A stretch of DNA of 64,000 nucleotides from Roseomonas genomospecies 6 (lineage in GTDB: Bacteria > Pseudomonadota > Alphaproteobacteria > Azospirillales > Azospirillaceae): NCBI RefSeq assembly GCF_008365375.1, contig NZ_QOKW01000005.1, positions 62,001-126,000 of the forward strand, read 5' to 3'. The first letter of the stretch is position 1; each line of letters starts with the position of its first letter. The notes under the pieces are model-generated. The model was given only the letters and a program-made list of their open reading frames with translations, did no database searches and was not told the origin of the DNA. This document shows, piece after piece, positions 32,967 through 42,364 of the stretch. The translations under genes were made by a program, and so were the position numbers.

Positions 32967-34145
32967 TCAACCGATGCGGTCGAAGACGTTCCGCAGAACC
33001 TCGCCGTAAATGTCGGTCAGGCGGGTCAGGTCGTCCAGCGTCGTGTGCTCGTCCACCTTGTGCATCGTCTGCCCGACGAGGCCGAACTCCACCACCGGGC
33101 AGAAGTTCTTGATGAAGCGGGCGTCCGACGTGCCGCCGGTCGTCGAATATTCGGGGCGGCGCCCGGTGACGCGCTCCGCCGCCTCGGCCACCAGCTCGGT
33201 CAGGGGGCCGGGCGGGGTCAGGAAGCTGTCGCCCGACACGAAATGGTCCAGCTCGTAGGAGCCGCCCACCCGGTCGAACCGCTCGCGCAGCCACGCCAGC
33301 AGCGTGTCGGCGGTGTGCAGGTCGTTGAAACGGATGTTCAGCGTCGCCTTGCCCTGCGCCGGGATGACGTTGTGCGCCGGGTTGCCCACGTCGATGGTGG
33401 TCAGCTCCAGGTTCGACGGCTGGAAATGCGGGGTGCCAGCGTCCAGCGGCTCCGCCGTGATGGCGGCCAGCATGCGGGCCAGCCGGGGCAGCGGGTTGTC
33501 GGCCAGATGCGGGTAGGCGACATGCCCCTGCGCGCCGTGGACGGTCAGGAAGGCGGTCATGCTGCCGCGCCGCCCGATCTTGATCATGTCGCCCAGCGCC
33601 TTGGGGTTGGTCGGCTCCCCGACCACGCAGGCGTCGAGCGTCTCGCCCCGGGCCTGCATCCAGTCCAGCACCTTGCGGGTGCCGTTGATGGCGACCCCTT
33701 CCTCGTCCCCGGTGATGAGCAGGCTGATGGAGCCCTTGGGCGCTCCCCCAGCTTTGACGTGGCGGGCGGCGGCGGCGACGAAGGCGGCGACCGCCCCCTT
33801 CATGTCCACGGCACCCCGGCCATAGAGCCGCCCGTTGTGGATCTCCGCCGCGAATGGGTCGATGGACCAGCCCTTCAACTCGCCGGGGGGCACCACGTCG
33901 GTGTGCCCGGCGAAGCAGAAATTCGGCCCCTCCGTGCCCAGCCGGGCGTAGAGGTTGTCCACCGGCGCCGTGCCCGCCTCCTCGAACCGCAGGCGGTGGC
34001 AGGCGAAGCCCAGCGGCGCCAGCGCCGCCTCCAGCACGCCCAGCGCGCCGCCGTCCTCGGGCGTCACGCTGGGGCAGCGGATCAGGGCCTGCGCCACCGC
34101 GACGGGATCGCAGGGATCGAAGGACAGGGCGGCGTCGGTGGTCAT
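32967..34145 (-). CDS. dapE: Succinyl-diaminopimelate desuccinylase
   Basis: This 392-residue M20-family metalloenzyme releases succinate from N-succinyl-LL-DAP in lysine and peptidoglycan synthesis. Zinc ligands and catalytic groups are visible: His in [14 protein letters not shown], Asp in [15 protein letters not shown], the Glu pair in [22 protein letters not shown], and the C-terminal His in [32 protein letters not shown] is the dimerisation-domain motif. It follows dapD by 19 bases. Confidence 0.96.
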   Translation of the reverse strand: MTTDAALSFDPCDPVAVAQALIRCPSVTPEDGGALGVLEAALAPLGFACHRLRFEEAGTAPVDNLYARLGTEGPNFCFAGHTDVVPPGELKGWSIDPFAAEIHNGRLYGRGAVDMKGAVAAFVAAAARHVKAGGAPKGSISLLITGDEEGVAINGTRKVLDWMQARGETLDACVVGEPTNPKALGDMIKIGRRGSMTAFLTVHGAQGHVAYPHLADNPLPRLARMLAAITAEPLDAGTPHFQPSNLELTTIDVGNPAHNVIPAQGKATLNIRFNDLHTADTLLAWLRERFDRVGGSYELDHFVSGDSFLTPPGPLTELVAEAAERVTGRRPEYSTTGGTSDARFIKNFCPVVEFGLVGQTMHKVDEHTTLDDLTRLTDIYGEVLRNVFDRIG

Positions 34146-34164
34146 CGTGGCGTCTTCCCCGGCG

Positions 34165-35007
34165 TCAGTCGCGCAGCAGGTCGTTGATGGAGGTCTTGGC
34201 GCGGGTCTGCTCGTCCACGCGCTTCACGATCACCGCGCAGTAGAGCCCCGGACCCGGCGTGCCGTCCGGCAGCGGCTTGCCCGGCAGGGTGCCGGGGACC
34301 ACGACGGAGTAGGCCGGGACGCGGCCCACGAAGACCTCGCCCGTGTTGCGGTCGATGATCTTGGTCGAGGCGCTGATGAAGACGCCCATGGACAGCACGG
34401 CGCCGCGCTCCACGATCACGCCCTCGACCACCTCGGACCGGGCGCCGATGAAGCAGTCGTCCTCGATGATGACCGGGTTGGCCTGGAGCGGCTCAAGCAC
34501 GCCGCCGATGCCGACGCCGCCCGACAGGTGGACGTTCTTGCCGATCTGGGCGCAGGAGCCGACGGTGACCCAGGTGTCCACCATCGTGCCGCTGTCCACA
34601 TAGGCGCCGACGTTGACGAAGCTGGGCATCAGGATGACGTTCGGCGCGACGTAGGCGGAGCGGCGGACGACCGCGCCCGGAACGGCGCGGAAGCCGGCGG
34701 CCTGGAACTGCGCTTCGGACCAGCCTTCGAACTTCGGCGGCACCTTGTCGTACCAGGAGGCGCCGCCCGGCGCGCCGGGGATCGTCTCGTTGGCGTTCAG
34801 GCGGAAGGACAGCAGCACCGCCTTCTTCAGCCACTGGTTCACCACCCAGCCGCCGTCGGTCTTCTGCGCGACGCGCAGGTCGCCGGCGTCGAGGCCGGAC
34901 AGGGCCTCCTCCACGGCGTCGCGGACGGCGCCCTTGGTCGAGGCGTTCAGGGTGTCGCGGGTTTCCCACGCGGCGTTGACGGCGGATTCGAGGCTGGCGT
35001 GGCTCAT
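34165..35007 (-). CDS. dapD: Tetrahydrodipicolinate N-succinyltransferase
   Basis: This 280-residue trimeric left-handed beta-helix enzyme transfers succinyl from succinyl-CoA to tetrahydrodipicolinate. The helical N-domain (residues 1-110) is followed by hexapeptide repeats with [43 protein letters not shown] and [14 protein letters not shown], all highly conserved in Dap[11 protein letters not shown] near the end is typical. ATG at 35007 was chosen since the family starts about there and an upstream frame extension is unrelated. Confidence 0.96.
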   Translation of the reverse strand: MSHASLESAVNAAWETRDTLNASTKGAVRDAVEEALSGLDAGDLRVAQKTDGGWVVNQWLKKAVLLSFRLNANETIPGAPGGASWYDKVPPKFEGWSEAQFQAAGFRAVPGAVVRRSAYVAPNVILMPSFVNVGAYVDSGTMVDTWVTVGSCAQIGKNVHLSGGVGIGGVLEPLQANPVIIEDDCFIGARSEVVEGVIVERGAVLSMGVFISASTKIIDRNTGEVFVGRVPAYSVVVPGTLPGKPLPDGTPGPGLYCAVIVKRVDEQTRAKTSINDLLRD

Positions 35008-35103
35008 GTCGGCATTCGCTGGGCTGTCTGTTCGAGGGTTCGGAACATGGGCCGCGCCGCGCCGCCTTGTCAACGTTGCCTTGTTCTTAGGGGGGCGGGC
35101 GGC

Positions 35104-35778
35104 TCAGCCCGCGACCTCCTCCAGCCAGGCGGGCAGGTCGTCCACGGTGTGGTCGATGTGGCTGCCGGTGCCGACTCCGCCCTCGTCGGGGCGCGACCAG
35201 TCGGCCTCGCTGCGCACCCACACGGTCGTCATGCCCATGGCGTGGGCGGGGACGAGGTTGCGGGCGATGTCCTCCACCATGCAGGCGCGGGAGGGGTCGA
35301 TGCCGTAATGGTCCACCAGAATGGCGTAGGGGCGCGGGTCGGGCTTGGGCACGTAGCCGGCCTCGACGATGCCGAAGGTCGCCTCGAAGCAGCCGTCGAT
35401 GCCCAGCCGCCGCGTCACGTTCTCCGCATGGCGGACGGAACCGTTGGTGTAGATGATCTTGCGTCCCGGCAGCCGGTCCAGCGTGCCCGCCAGATCGGGG
35501 CAGGGGGACACGGGGGTGACGTCGATGTCGTGGACATAATCCAGGAACGGCACCGGATCGACGTCGTGCTCCACCATCAGACCGCGCAGCGTCGTCCCAT
35601 GCTCCCGGAAGAAGCGCTTCTGCATGACGCGCGCCTCCTCCCGGGAGATGCCGAAATGCCCGGCGATGAAATCGCCGATGCGCCGGTCCACCTGGGCGAA
35701 CAGGTTGCAGGAGGCGGGATACAGGGTGTTGTCGAGGTCGAAGATCCAGACCCCGGTGTCGCGGAGGGAAGCAGTCAT
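35104..35778 (-). CDS. HAD-family pyrimidine 5'-nucleotidase
   Basis: This 224-residue HAD hydrolase of the Sdt1/YjjG-like pyrimidine nucleotidase group has motif I VWIFDLDNTLYP (nucleophile Asp), motif II IIYTNGS, Lys in GYVPKPDPRPYAIL and motif IV CMVEDIARNLVPA. It dephosphorylates nucleotide monophosphates in the cytoplasm. ATG at 35778 places motif I at residue 10. It stands 96 bases upstream of dapD and in the same direction, a common alphaproteobacterial arrangement. Confidence 0.9.
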   Translation of the reverse strand: MTASLRDTGVWIFDLDNTLYPASCNLFAQVDRRIGDFIAGHFGISREEARVMQKRFFREHGTTLRGLMVEHDVDPVPFLDYVHDIDVTPVSPCPDLAGTLDRLPGRKIIYTNGSVRHAENVTRRLGIDGCFEATFGIVEAGYVPKPDPRPYAILVDHYGIDPSRACMVEDIARNLVPAHAMGMTTVWVRSEADWSRPDEGGVGTGSHIDHTVDDLPAWLEEVAG

Positions 35779-35968
35779 GGGCTGAACAATGGGGGTTCGA
35801 TCACCCGCCCGCAAGCCGCTTCGCCGCATGGCGCTCTTCCGTTCGGGAATGGCCTTGCTCTCAATGAGTGGTTGTGGCGGGGAGCCGCCAGGACCGCCGG
35901 AAGAAAGATTCGGCAATGGAACGCATTTTTCCGGTATACTCCCCGGCGCGCAGTTTCAGGTTCGCACC

Positions 35969-37684
35969 GTGTCCCCAGACCCCACATCCGACGCTCATCC
36001 GCCCGGCCCGCCCGGCACCGTTCCGACGCCCACGATCCTGGCCGCCTTCCCCGGCCCGGCGATCTGGCTGGATTCCGGTCACGGCGTCGCCGCCGCCAAC
36101 GCCGCCGCGGAAGAGCTTCTGTCCGGCGACGGGCGCTGGCTGGCGGACGTCCAGGCGTGGCTTGCGGCCAGCAGTGTGGCGCCGGGCCTGCGCTCCGTTC
36201 CAGTGGACTTGCCGCGCGGCGTGATGATCGTCGAATGGGCGGCCACGCCGCTTCCCGACGGGGGCGTCCTTCTGCTGGGGCGCGACGCCACGCTGGAGCG
36301 GCAGCTCCGCCAGACGCTGATCGAGTCGCGCCGCCGCTACAAGGATCTGGTCGAGGTTTCCAGCGATTTTGCCTGGGAAACGGGCAGTGACGGGCGATTC
36401 GTCTTCGTCACGCCGAAGGGCGCGCTGGGTTACAGCGCCGATGCGTTGATTGGTCGCAACCCTAGGGATCTCGCGGTCAACGAGTGGGGCGACCTGCCGT
36501 TGCCGTTCGACACGCGCCGCCCGGTCGATCAGGCGGAGCTGTGGCTGAAGCGGGTGGACGAGCTGCCGTCCTGCTTCGTCGTGTCGGCGGTGCCGCTGTT
36601 CGGGCCGCAGGGTGAATGGCTGGGCGCGCGCGGCGTCTGCCGCGACACCACGGAGCAGGTGCTGCGCTCCGCCGAACTGGCGCGGGTGCGCAACCGCGAG
36701 AAGATGCTCGCCCACATCGTCCACACGCTGCGCGACCAGCTCGACGGCCAGAAGGCGCTGCACGTCGCCGCGGTGGAGACCGCCCGCGCGCTGGGCGCCG
36801 ACGGCTGCCGCATCTACCGCGCGACGGAAACCGGCGCCCTGCGCCCCGCCGCCGACTTCGCCGCGGAAATCCCGAAAGAGCTGCTGTCCGACCTCTCGCG
36901 GTCCGTCCTGGAGGAGGTCGCCGCCGGGGAGGAACCGCAGGACCTGACGCTGGGGACGAACCGGCTGCTGGCCGCCCGGACGGAACACCGGCAGGCGGTC
37001 AACGGCGCCGTGGTGATCTGGCGCGGCGACGACTCGGACCCCTGGGACGAGGAGGACCGGATGCTGCTGTCCGGCGTGGCCGACCACATCGGCATCGCCC
37101 ACGCGCATCTTGCCTATCAGGAGCGGCTGCGCCGCCTGTCGGAGCGCGACGGGCTGACCGGCCTGTTCAACCGCCGCACCTTCTTCGAACGGCTGGAGGA
37201 GGCGCTCGGCCGCACGGACACCGGGCCGTCGGCCCTGCTCTATGTCGATCTCGACAACTTCAAGGCGGTGAACGATCTGCACGGCCACCATCAGGGGGAT
37301 GCGGTGCTGAAGGCCATCGGCGGCCTGCTGACCAACGGCGTCCGGCCCGGCGACCTGCCGGGGCGGTTGGGCGGGGACGAGTTCGTCCTGTGGCTGGGCC
37401 GCACCGACGAGGAGCGGGCGGCGACCGTCGCCGAGCGGCTGCTGTCCGGCATGGCCGCGCTGCGCCACCTGTCCGCCGGCCCGGACAAGCCGCTGGGCCT
37501 GTCCATCGGCATCGCCGTCCACCGGGTGGGCCGCGAGACCGTGCAGGAACTGACCGACCGCGCCGACTCGGCGATGTACGATGCCAAGAAGCGCGGGAAG
37601 GGCCATTACGCCCTGGCCCCAGCCCCCGATGTGGAGAATTCCCCCGGGGTGGAGAATTCCTCCGTGGCGGAGATGTCCCCATGA
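35969..37684 (+). CDS. PAS-GAF-GGDEF diguanylate cyclase
   Basis: This protein of about 571 residues should make cyclic di-GMP. Residues about 80-215 form a PAS-type sensor (YKDLVEVSSDFAWETGSDGRF). About 240-400 resemble a GAF domain, and the rest is a full GGDEF domain (DGLTGLFNRRTFFERLEEA, LLYVDLDNFKAVND, and the intact motif LGGDEF near residue 468). An RxxD inhibitory site (RPGD) lies five residues before GGDEF, so product feedback is expected. The start is uncertain; GTG at 35969 is used because no good ribosome-bound ATG is near. The C-terminus has short Val-Glu-Asn-Ser repeats. The stop overlaps the DUF2336 start by four bases. Confidence 0.9.
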   Translation: MSPDPTSDAHPPGPPGTVPTPTILAAFPGPAIWLDSGHGVAAANAAAEELLSGDGRWLADVQAWLAASSVAPGLRSVPVDLPRGVMIVEWAATPLPDGGVLLLGRDATLERQLRQTLIESRRRYKDLVEVSSDFAWETGSDGRFVFVTPKGALGYSADALIGRNPRDLAVNEWGDLPLPFDTRRPVDQAELWLKRVDELPSCFVVSAVPLFGPQGEWLGARGVCRDTTEQVLRSAELARVRNREKMLAHIVHTLRDQLDGQKALHVAAVETARALGADGCRIYRATETGALRPAADFAAEIPKELLSDLSRSVLEEVAAGEEPQDLTLGTNRLLAARTEHRQAVNGAVVIWRGDDSDPWDEEDRMLLSGVADHIGIAHAHLAYQERLRRLSERDGLTGLFNRRTFFERLEEALGRTDTGPSALLYVDLDNFKAVNDLHGHHQGDAVLKAIGGLLTNGVRPGDLPGRLGGDEFVLWLGRTDEERAATVAERLLSGMAALRHLSAGPDKPLGLSIGIAVHRVGRETVQELTDRADSAMYDAKKRGKGHYALAPAPDVENSPGVENSSVAEMSP

Positions 37685-39027
37685 CCCCCGGCGGCGACCG
37701 CGCCGACCCCCACGTCCTCGACCCCACCGATTACGAGGCGGCCAAGCGGATGGCCCGCAGCGCCGACCCGGCGGTGCGCCGCCGCGTCGCCGCGTCGCCC
37801 CAGACCCGGCCCGAGCTGCTGTATTTCCTGGCCGCCGACACCGCGGCGGAGGTCCGTGAGGCCATCGCCACCAACGCCGGAACGCCCCGGCAGGCCGACC
37901 TGATGCTGGCCAAGGACCGCGAGGTCGCGGTGCGCGGCGCCGTGGCCCAGAAGGTCGCCCGGCTCCTGCCCGACCTGTCCGCCGACCAGGCGTCGCAGGT
38001 CGAGCGGCTGACCCTGGAATGCCTGGAGGCGCTGGCCCGCGACCAGGCGACGGAGGTGCGCGGCATCCTGGCGGAGGCGCTGAAGGACCTGCCCGGCGCG
38101 CCGCACGGCGTCATCAACACGCTGGCCCGCGACGTGGAGCTGTCGGTCTGCGCCCCGGTCCTGCAATTCTCGCCGATCCTGAGCGACGAGGACCTGTCGG
38201 ACATCATCATGCGCGGGCCGGCGGCCGGGGCCATGTCGGCCATCGCCGGGCGCAGGGAGGTGTCGGCCTCCGTCGCCGACGCCATCGCGCGGTCCGACGA
38301 CGAGGCGGCGGTGACCGCCCTTCTCGCCAACCCGTCGGCCCAGATCCGCGAGGAGACGCTGGACCGCATCCTGGATCAGGCGCCGCAGCACGAACCCTGG
38401 CACGCCCCGCTGGTGCGCCGCCCGCGCCTGCCGGCCCGCGCCGTGGCGCGTCTGGCCAGCTTCGTCGCCGACAACCTGCTGAAGGTCCTGCAGGAGCGCA
38501 CCGATCTCGACCCCGCCGCCGCCCGCGCCCTGGCCGAGGGCGTGCGGGCGCGCGTCAACCGCGGGGCCGGGGGTGCCGGCAACGGCGGCGGTCCCGGTGC
38601 CCCCCGCGGCCTCGTCGATTTCGGGGAGGAGGAGTTGGGCCATTCGCCCGGCGACAAGGACAAGGCGGCGGAGCGCCCGTCCGACAAGGCCGCGCGGCTG
38701 AACAAGGAAGGCAAGCTGACGGAAAAGCTGCTGGAAGGCGCGCTGGCGGAAGGCGACCGCGCCCTGGTCCTGGCCGGGATGGCCGAGCTGGCGCAGCTTC
38801 CGATGCCCATCGTGGACCGCATCATCGGCACCCACGCCCCCCGCGCCGTCACCTCGCTGGTGTGGCGCTGCGGCCTGTCCATGCGCTTCGCCCGGCAGGT
38901 TCAATTGCGGATCGCCCAGATTCCGCCAAAAACCGCGCTTATGGCTCGGGAAGGCGTCCTTTACCCGATGTCCGACGACGAGATGCGCTGGCAGCTCGCC
39001 TTCTTCGGAGTCGAGGAGAAAGCCTGA
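37681..39027 (+). CDS. DUF2336 HEAT-like repeat protein
   Basis: This 448-residue protein carries the alphaproteobacterial DUF2336 domain. It begins DYEAAKRMARSADPAVRRRVAASPQTRPELLYFLA, whose helical repeats recur (AVRGAVAQKVARLL, DQATEVRGILAEAL) as in HEAT repeats. A Gly/Ala/Pro-rich linker near residues 295-325 separates a C-terminal helical part. No enzyme motif is seen. The ATG overlaps the GGDEF stop (ATGA), so the two proteins are probably made together and may interact; DUF2336 genes often accompany signalling genes. The biochemical role is unknown. Confidence 0.88.
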   Translation: MTPGGDRADPHVLDPTDYEAAKRMARSADPAVRRRVAASPQTRPELLYFLAADTAAEVREAIATNAGTPRQADLMLAKDREVAVRGAVAQKVARLLPDLSADQASQVERLTLECLEALARDQATEVRGILAEALKDLPGAPHGVINTLARDVELSVCAPVLQFSPILSDEDLSDIIMRGPAAGAMSAIAGRREVSASVADAIARSDDEAAVTALLANPSAQIREETLDRILDQAPQHEPWHAPLVRRPRLPARAVARLASFVADNLLKVLQERTDLDPAAARALAEGVRARVNRGAGGAGNGGGPGAPRGLVDFGEEELGHSPGDKDKAAERPSDKAARLNKEGKLTEKLLEGALAEGDRALVLAGMAELAQLPMPIVDRIIGTHAPRAVTSLVWRCGLSMRFARQVQLRIAQIPPKTALMAREGVLYPMSDDEMRWQLAFFGVEEKA

Positions 39028-39059
39028 CGCCGCGCCACCACACGGACCCGTCACCAAAG

Positions 39060-39692
39060 ATGCCCATGCGCGCCCTGGCCATCCTGCTGCTTCTCCTCGG
39101 ACTTTCCGTTCCGGCCTTCGCCGCCCCGCCTCCGGCCTCGCCAGAGGAGCGGGAGGTCGCCGCGGTGTTCGACAGCGCCCGCTCCGCCCTGGCGCAGAAG
39201 CGCGGCGCGGCGGTTGTCCCCATGCTGTCCCGCGCGTCGCTCGACAAGCTGGAGCAGGTGCGCTCCGCCGCCCGCAGCGGCGGTGACGCCGGCCTCGCCA
39301 AGCTGGAGCCGGCGGAGAAATTCGCCGCCATGGGGCTGCGCCGCTACGTCAGCCCGGCGGACCTGCGCCGCATGTCGCTGGGCGAACTGGCCGATCACGG
39401 CATGAAGAACGGCTGGCTCGGCCCCAACGTCATCGGCAGCAGCGGGCTCGGACCCGTGCGGGTGCGGGGCGACCGCGCCTCAGCCCTGTTGATGGTGGAC
39501 AACCGCCCGGCCCTGGTTCCCGCCGACTTCGTGCGCGAGGGCGGGGCCTGGAAGATCGATCTGACCGGCGTCTTCAGCTTCGGCAGCCAGATGCTGAAGG
39601 GCTTCGCCGCCATGTCCGGCAAGAGCGAGGAGGCCTACATCGAGGACATGCTCCAAAAGCTGCCCGCCAAGCCGGCGATGATCCACCGGTAA
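39060..39692 (+). CDS. Exported protein, function unknown
   Basis: This 210-residue protein has a clear signal peptide (MPMRALAILLLLLGLSVPAFA, cleavage near residue 22). The mature part is mostly helical, with a conserved-looking ALLMVDNRPALVPADFVREGG and WKIDLTGVF near the C-terminus; the latter resembles the end of NTF2-like or lumazine-type domains. No catalytic motif is recognised. It lies 32 bases after the DUF2336 gene and probably belongs to the same transcript. ATG codons at 39060 and 39066 are both possible. Confidence 0.75.
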   Translation: MPMRALAILLLLLGLSVPAFAAPPPASPEEREVAAVFDSARSALAQKRGAAVVPMLSRASLDKLEQVRSAARSGGDAGLAKLEPAEKFAAMGLRRYVSPADLRRMSLGELADHGMKNGWLGPNVIGSSGLGPVRVRGDRASALLMVDNRPALVPADFVREGGAWKIDLTGVFSFGSQMLKGFAAMSGKSEEAYIEDMLQKLPAKPAMIHR

Positions 39693-39820
39693 GGCGACCG
39701 CGAAGGGATAGGGTGGCGTCGCGTTGCGCGTTACACCTCCTGCGGCGGGTTGGACCGTTGCGTGGAATCCAGGGATTGCGTTAGAGTCGCGCCACACGCA
39801 CTAAGCGTTGGTGCCCCCTG

Positions 39821-40594
39821 ATGACCGCTCCGGATGGCTATCCCTTCGACGCGCTGGACGCGCGGCGCACCGCGTTCGACGACGCGGGCGCCGGGCTTTT
39901 CCCGTCCGCCGCGGCCAGTGCCGTCCCGGTCAGCCCAGTCCCGGTCAGCCCAGTCCCGGTCAGCCCGATCCCGGTGCGCAGCGGTCCGCAGTTCATTCCC
40001 TACACCGTTCCCTGCGCCGTCGAGTTCGCCGCGGCGGTGATCCGTCTGGCCGCCGGACGGGGCACGGACGTCTCCACACTGGCGGCCTCCGCGTTGCTTC
40101 TGGTGCCCGACCGGATGCCCGATCCAGGCGCTCCGGACGGCGGGGAGCGGACCGTTCTGGAGATGAGGCTACCGCCGGGCCATGCCGAATCGGCCATCCG
40201 CCGGGCGCTGGCGGCGGTGCTGGCCCTGGCCGATCCGGGGTGCCGGCTGGTCGCCGCCGAGGAGGCGGGGCGGCTGGAGGCGGCGGTGGAAACCCTGACC
40301 TACCGGAACAAGGCGCTGGCGCACGCGCTGGAGCGGGTGTCCTTCCGCCCGCTGGACGGCAAGCTGACCCAGGTGCGCGACGCCGCGCAGATGTTCGGCT
40401 TCGTCAACGAATGGTGCTTCGACGAGGACCGGGTGGTGAAGCGCTTCCGCGAGCTGGCCCCGGTCTATCACCCCGACACCGGCGTGGTCGCCTGCCGCGA
40501 CCGCATGGCGCAGCTCATCGACGCGCGCAACCTGCTCATCAACCACGTCCGCACGGCCTACCGGTCCGGCCCCTGGACGCGGCGGCAGCCCTGA
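39821..40594 (+). CDS. J-domain-like protein with tandem VPVSP repeat
   Basis: This 257-residue soluble protein ends in a DnaJ-like segment: the helix EDRVVKRFRELAPVY, the HPD tripeptide at residues 217-219 and the following helix MAQLIDARNLLINHVRTAY. This layout suggests a degenerate J-domain that may stimulate an Hsp70. Residues about 35-52 contain VPVSP three times, then IPV, encoded by an exact 15-bp tandem repeat. The centre (about 60-190) is helical without a known family. The ATG at 39821 is followed at once by MTAPDGYPFDALDAR, which begins like other Azospirillum J-like proteins by memory only. It converges on the pentapeptide gene. Confidence 0.6.
   Translation: MTAPDGYPFDALDARRTAFDDAGAGLFPSAAASAVPVSPVPVSPVPVSPIPVRSGPQFIPYTVPCAVEFAAAVIRLAAGRGTDVSTLAASALLLVPDRMPDPGAPDGGERTVLEMRLPPGHAESAIRRALAAVLALADPGCRLVAAEEAGRLEAAVETLTYRNKALAHALERVSFRPLDGKLTQVRDAAQMFGFVNEWCFDEDRVVKRFRELAPVYHPDTGVVACRDRMAQLIDARNLLINHVRTAYRSGPWTRRQP
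39923..39967. repeat. Threefold 15-bp tandem repeat in coding sequence
   Basis: GTCCCGGTCAGCCCA occurs three times in a row (39923-39937, 39938-39952, 39953-39967; the last ends in G), followed by a partial fourth copy to 39975. In frame it encodes Val-Pro-Val-Ser-Pro. Confidence 0.9.
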
Positions 40595-40615
40595 GGGCGG
40601 TGCTCAAGACGGTGT

Positions 40616-41980
40616 TCAGGTCCCGGTGAGGGTCTCGACCCCGATGGCGTCGGTCAGGCTGGTGCCGTCCAGAACCGTCCCGTCGAGATCCGCTCCGGTC
40701 AGGTCGGTGCCCGACAGGTCGGCCTCGCTCAGGTTGGCGCCGCGCAGGTCGGCCCCGGCGAGGTTGGCTCCGGACAGGTTCACCTTGCGCAGGTCGGCGC
40801 CCTTCAGAACGGCCATGCCCATGCGGGCGCGCTGAAGGTTGGCGCGCCAGACGTGGCTGCCGGACCCCTGGATGTGCACGGGGCCGAGCTGGGCCTCGGT
40901 CAGGTTGGCGCCGGTCAGGGTCGCCCGCTCGAAATTCACGCCGCGCAGGTCGGCCTTGGTGAAGTCCACCTTGCGCAGGTCCGACAGCGACAGGTCCGCG
41001 ATGGCGAGCGAGGTGCCGGTCATCGAGGCGCCGCGCAGCGTGATGCATTGCAGGATGCCGGCGGACAGGTTGATGCCGTCCAGCTTGCGCCCCGACAGGT
41101 CGAGCGAGGACAGGTCGGCGCGCTTGCCGTCCTTGCCGCCGCTGTCGATCCAGGCGAGATGCAGGGTCAGGATGTTGCGCAGGTCGTCGTCCGGATTCTC
41201 CAGAACCTTCGCCATCATCGCGGCGGACAGGTTGGGGGAGCGGAGCTGGGCCGCGTCCAGGATGGCGCCGATCAGGATGGCGTTGGTGAAGTTGGCGCGC
41301 CCGATGGCGCAGCCGGTCATCACCGCGCCGGACAGCCGGGCGCCGGACAGGTTCGCCTCCGACAGGTCGGCGTCGGTCAGGTCGCAGCCCGTCAGGTTGG
41401 AGTTCGTCAGGTTGGCGCGCATGAACTTCGTGCCGCGCAGGATCGCGTCGGTCAGGTCGGTCTGCATCACGAAGGCGTTCGCCACCTTGGCCCGCGACAG
41501 GTCGGCGCCGCGGATGACCGCCGCCGTCAGCTCCGACGTCAGGACCGAATCCTCGAAATTGTGCGGCATCATCTCCCCCGACGGGGTGTAGTGCAGCAGC
41601 GTGCCGTCGCGGAGGTCCACCTCCACCAGCATGGCCTCCGACAGGACGGCGCCGCGCAGGCAGGCGCCGCGCAGGTCGGCGCGGCGCAGGTCGGCCTTTT
41701 CCAGGTTCGCCAGCCGCAGGTCGGCGGCGTAGAGGTTCGCGTTGGTCAGGTTGGCCCGCGTCAGCCGCGCGCTGAACAGCTTCGCCCCCGACAGGTCGGC
41801 GTCGGACAGGTCGATCCCGGACAGGTCCAGATGCGACAGGTCGCGCATCTTCAGGTTCGCGCGCACCCCGCCCGGCTGGCTTTTCCGGAAAGCCTGATGC
41901 CGGAGCAGGATCGTGTTGAGCTGACTCTGCGTCAGCTTCGTGCGCGGCGTGTTCGTTCCGAGGCCTTGCGCGGGCGGCAT
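40616..41980 (-). CDS. Pentapeptide-repeat protein
   Basis: This 454-residue protein consists of A(D/N)LxX pentapeptide repeats, forming right-handed quadrilateral beta-helices. There are three blocks: about residues 44-125, 150-245 and 285-445. Between the last two lies a non-repeat helical insert (AAMMAKVLENPDDDLRNILTLHL and on to about residue 290). No toxin-protecting topoisomerase signature such as QnrS loops is obvious, and no signal peptide is present. The N-terminal TQSQLNTILLRHQAFR is amphipathic. Function unknown; such proteins usually serve as scaffolds. It is transcribed alone, divergent from ffh. Confidence 0.9.
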   Translation of the reverse strand: MPPAQGLGTNTPRTKLTQSQLNTILLRHQAFRKSQPGGVRANLKMRDLSHLDLSGIDLSDADLSGAKLFSARLTRANLTNANLYAADLRLANLEKADLRRADLRGACLRGAVLSEAMLVEVDLRDGTLLHYTPSGEMMPHNFEDSVLTSELTAAVIRGADLSRAKVANAFVMQTDLTDAILRGTKFMRANLTNSNLTGCDLTDADLSEANLSGARLSGAVMTGCAIGRANFTNAILIGAILDAAQLRSPNLSAAMMAKVLENPDDDLRNILTLHLAWIDSGGKDGKRADLSSLDLSGRKLDGINLSAGILQCITLRGASMTGTSLAIADLSLSDLRKVDFTKADLRGVNFERATLTGANLTEAQLGPVHIQGSGSHVWRANLQRARMGMAVLKGADLRKVNLSGANLAGADLRGANLSEADLSGTDLTGADLDGTVLDGTSLTDAIGVETLTGT

Positions 41981-42364
41981 CAGGGAAATCCCGGGTTGGT
42001 GGCGCCGCCCACTCTAAAGGGGAGCCGCGAAGAAAGAGTTAACAATCGGTAACGCTTTATTCAAGTGCGCCTCGAATGCGTTCCATTGCCGGCGTCGTTC
42101 CGCAGGCGGAAAAGCCCTGGACTGTGTAGGGGGATGGTGGACCTTCACGGGCTGTTCGGCAAGAAAACTCGTTCCGGCATGGTTGACTCCGCCCCCCGCG
42201 ATGCGTATGGTCCGCCGACCTGCATCCGTCGAGCCATCGACCGGGTACCATCGGCCTGAGTGCCGGGGACCTCCGCCAGTCCGCGAGTTTCGCGCACTGG
42301 CTCGTTTGTGCTTGAGCCGATCGCGTTCGAACGGATGGAGACCGAAACTGAGGACCGCTGACCC
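41981..42364. other. Intergenic stretch between divergent pentapeptide and ffh genes
   Basis: No convincing reading frame is seen in these 384 bases. They hold a plus-strand promoter for ffh (42183-42211) and a long leader. A 17-base segment (42075-42091) is also present inverted at 35911-35927. No SRP RNA could be recognised here. Confidence 0.5.
42183..42211 (+). promoter_or_regulatory. Sigma-70-type promoter of ffh
   Basis: TTGACT (42183-42188) and TATGGT (42206-42211) are 17 bases apart. Start of transcription near 42219 would leave a leader of about 145 bases before the ffh ATG. Confidence 0.55.

Noticed and set aside
40616..41980. Regular 15-base periodicity taken as another tandem repeat
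   Set aside because: It is explained by the pentapeptide coding pattern, with diverged codons and no exact copies.
41981..42364. Possible SRP RNA gene ahead of ffh
   Set aside because: The conserved GGAAGCAGC-type apical motif of 4.5S RNA is not present.
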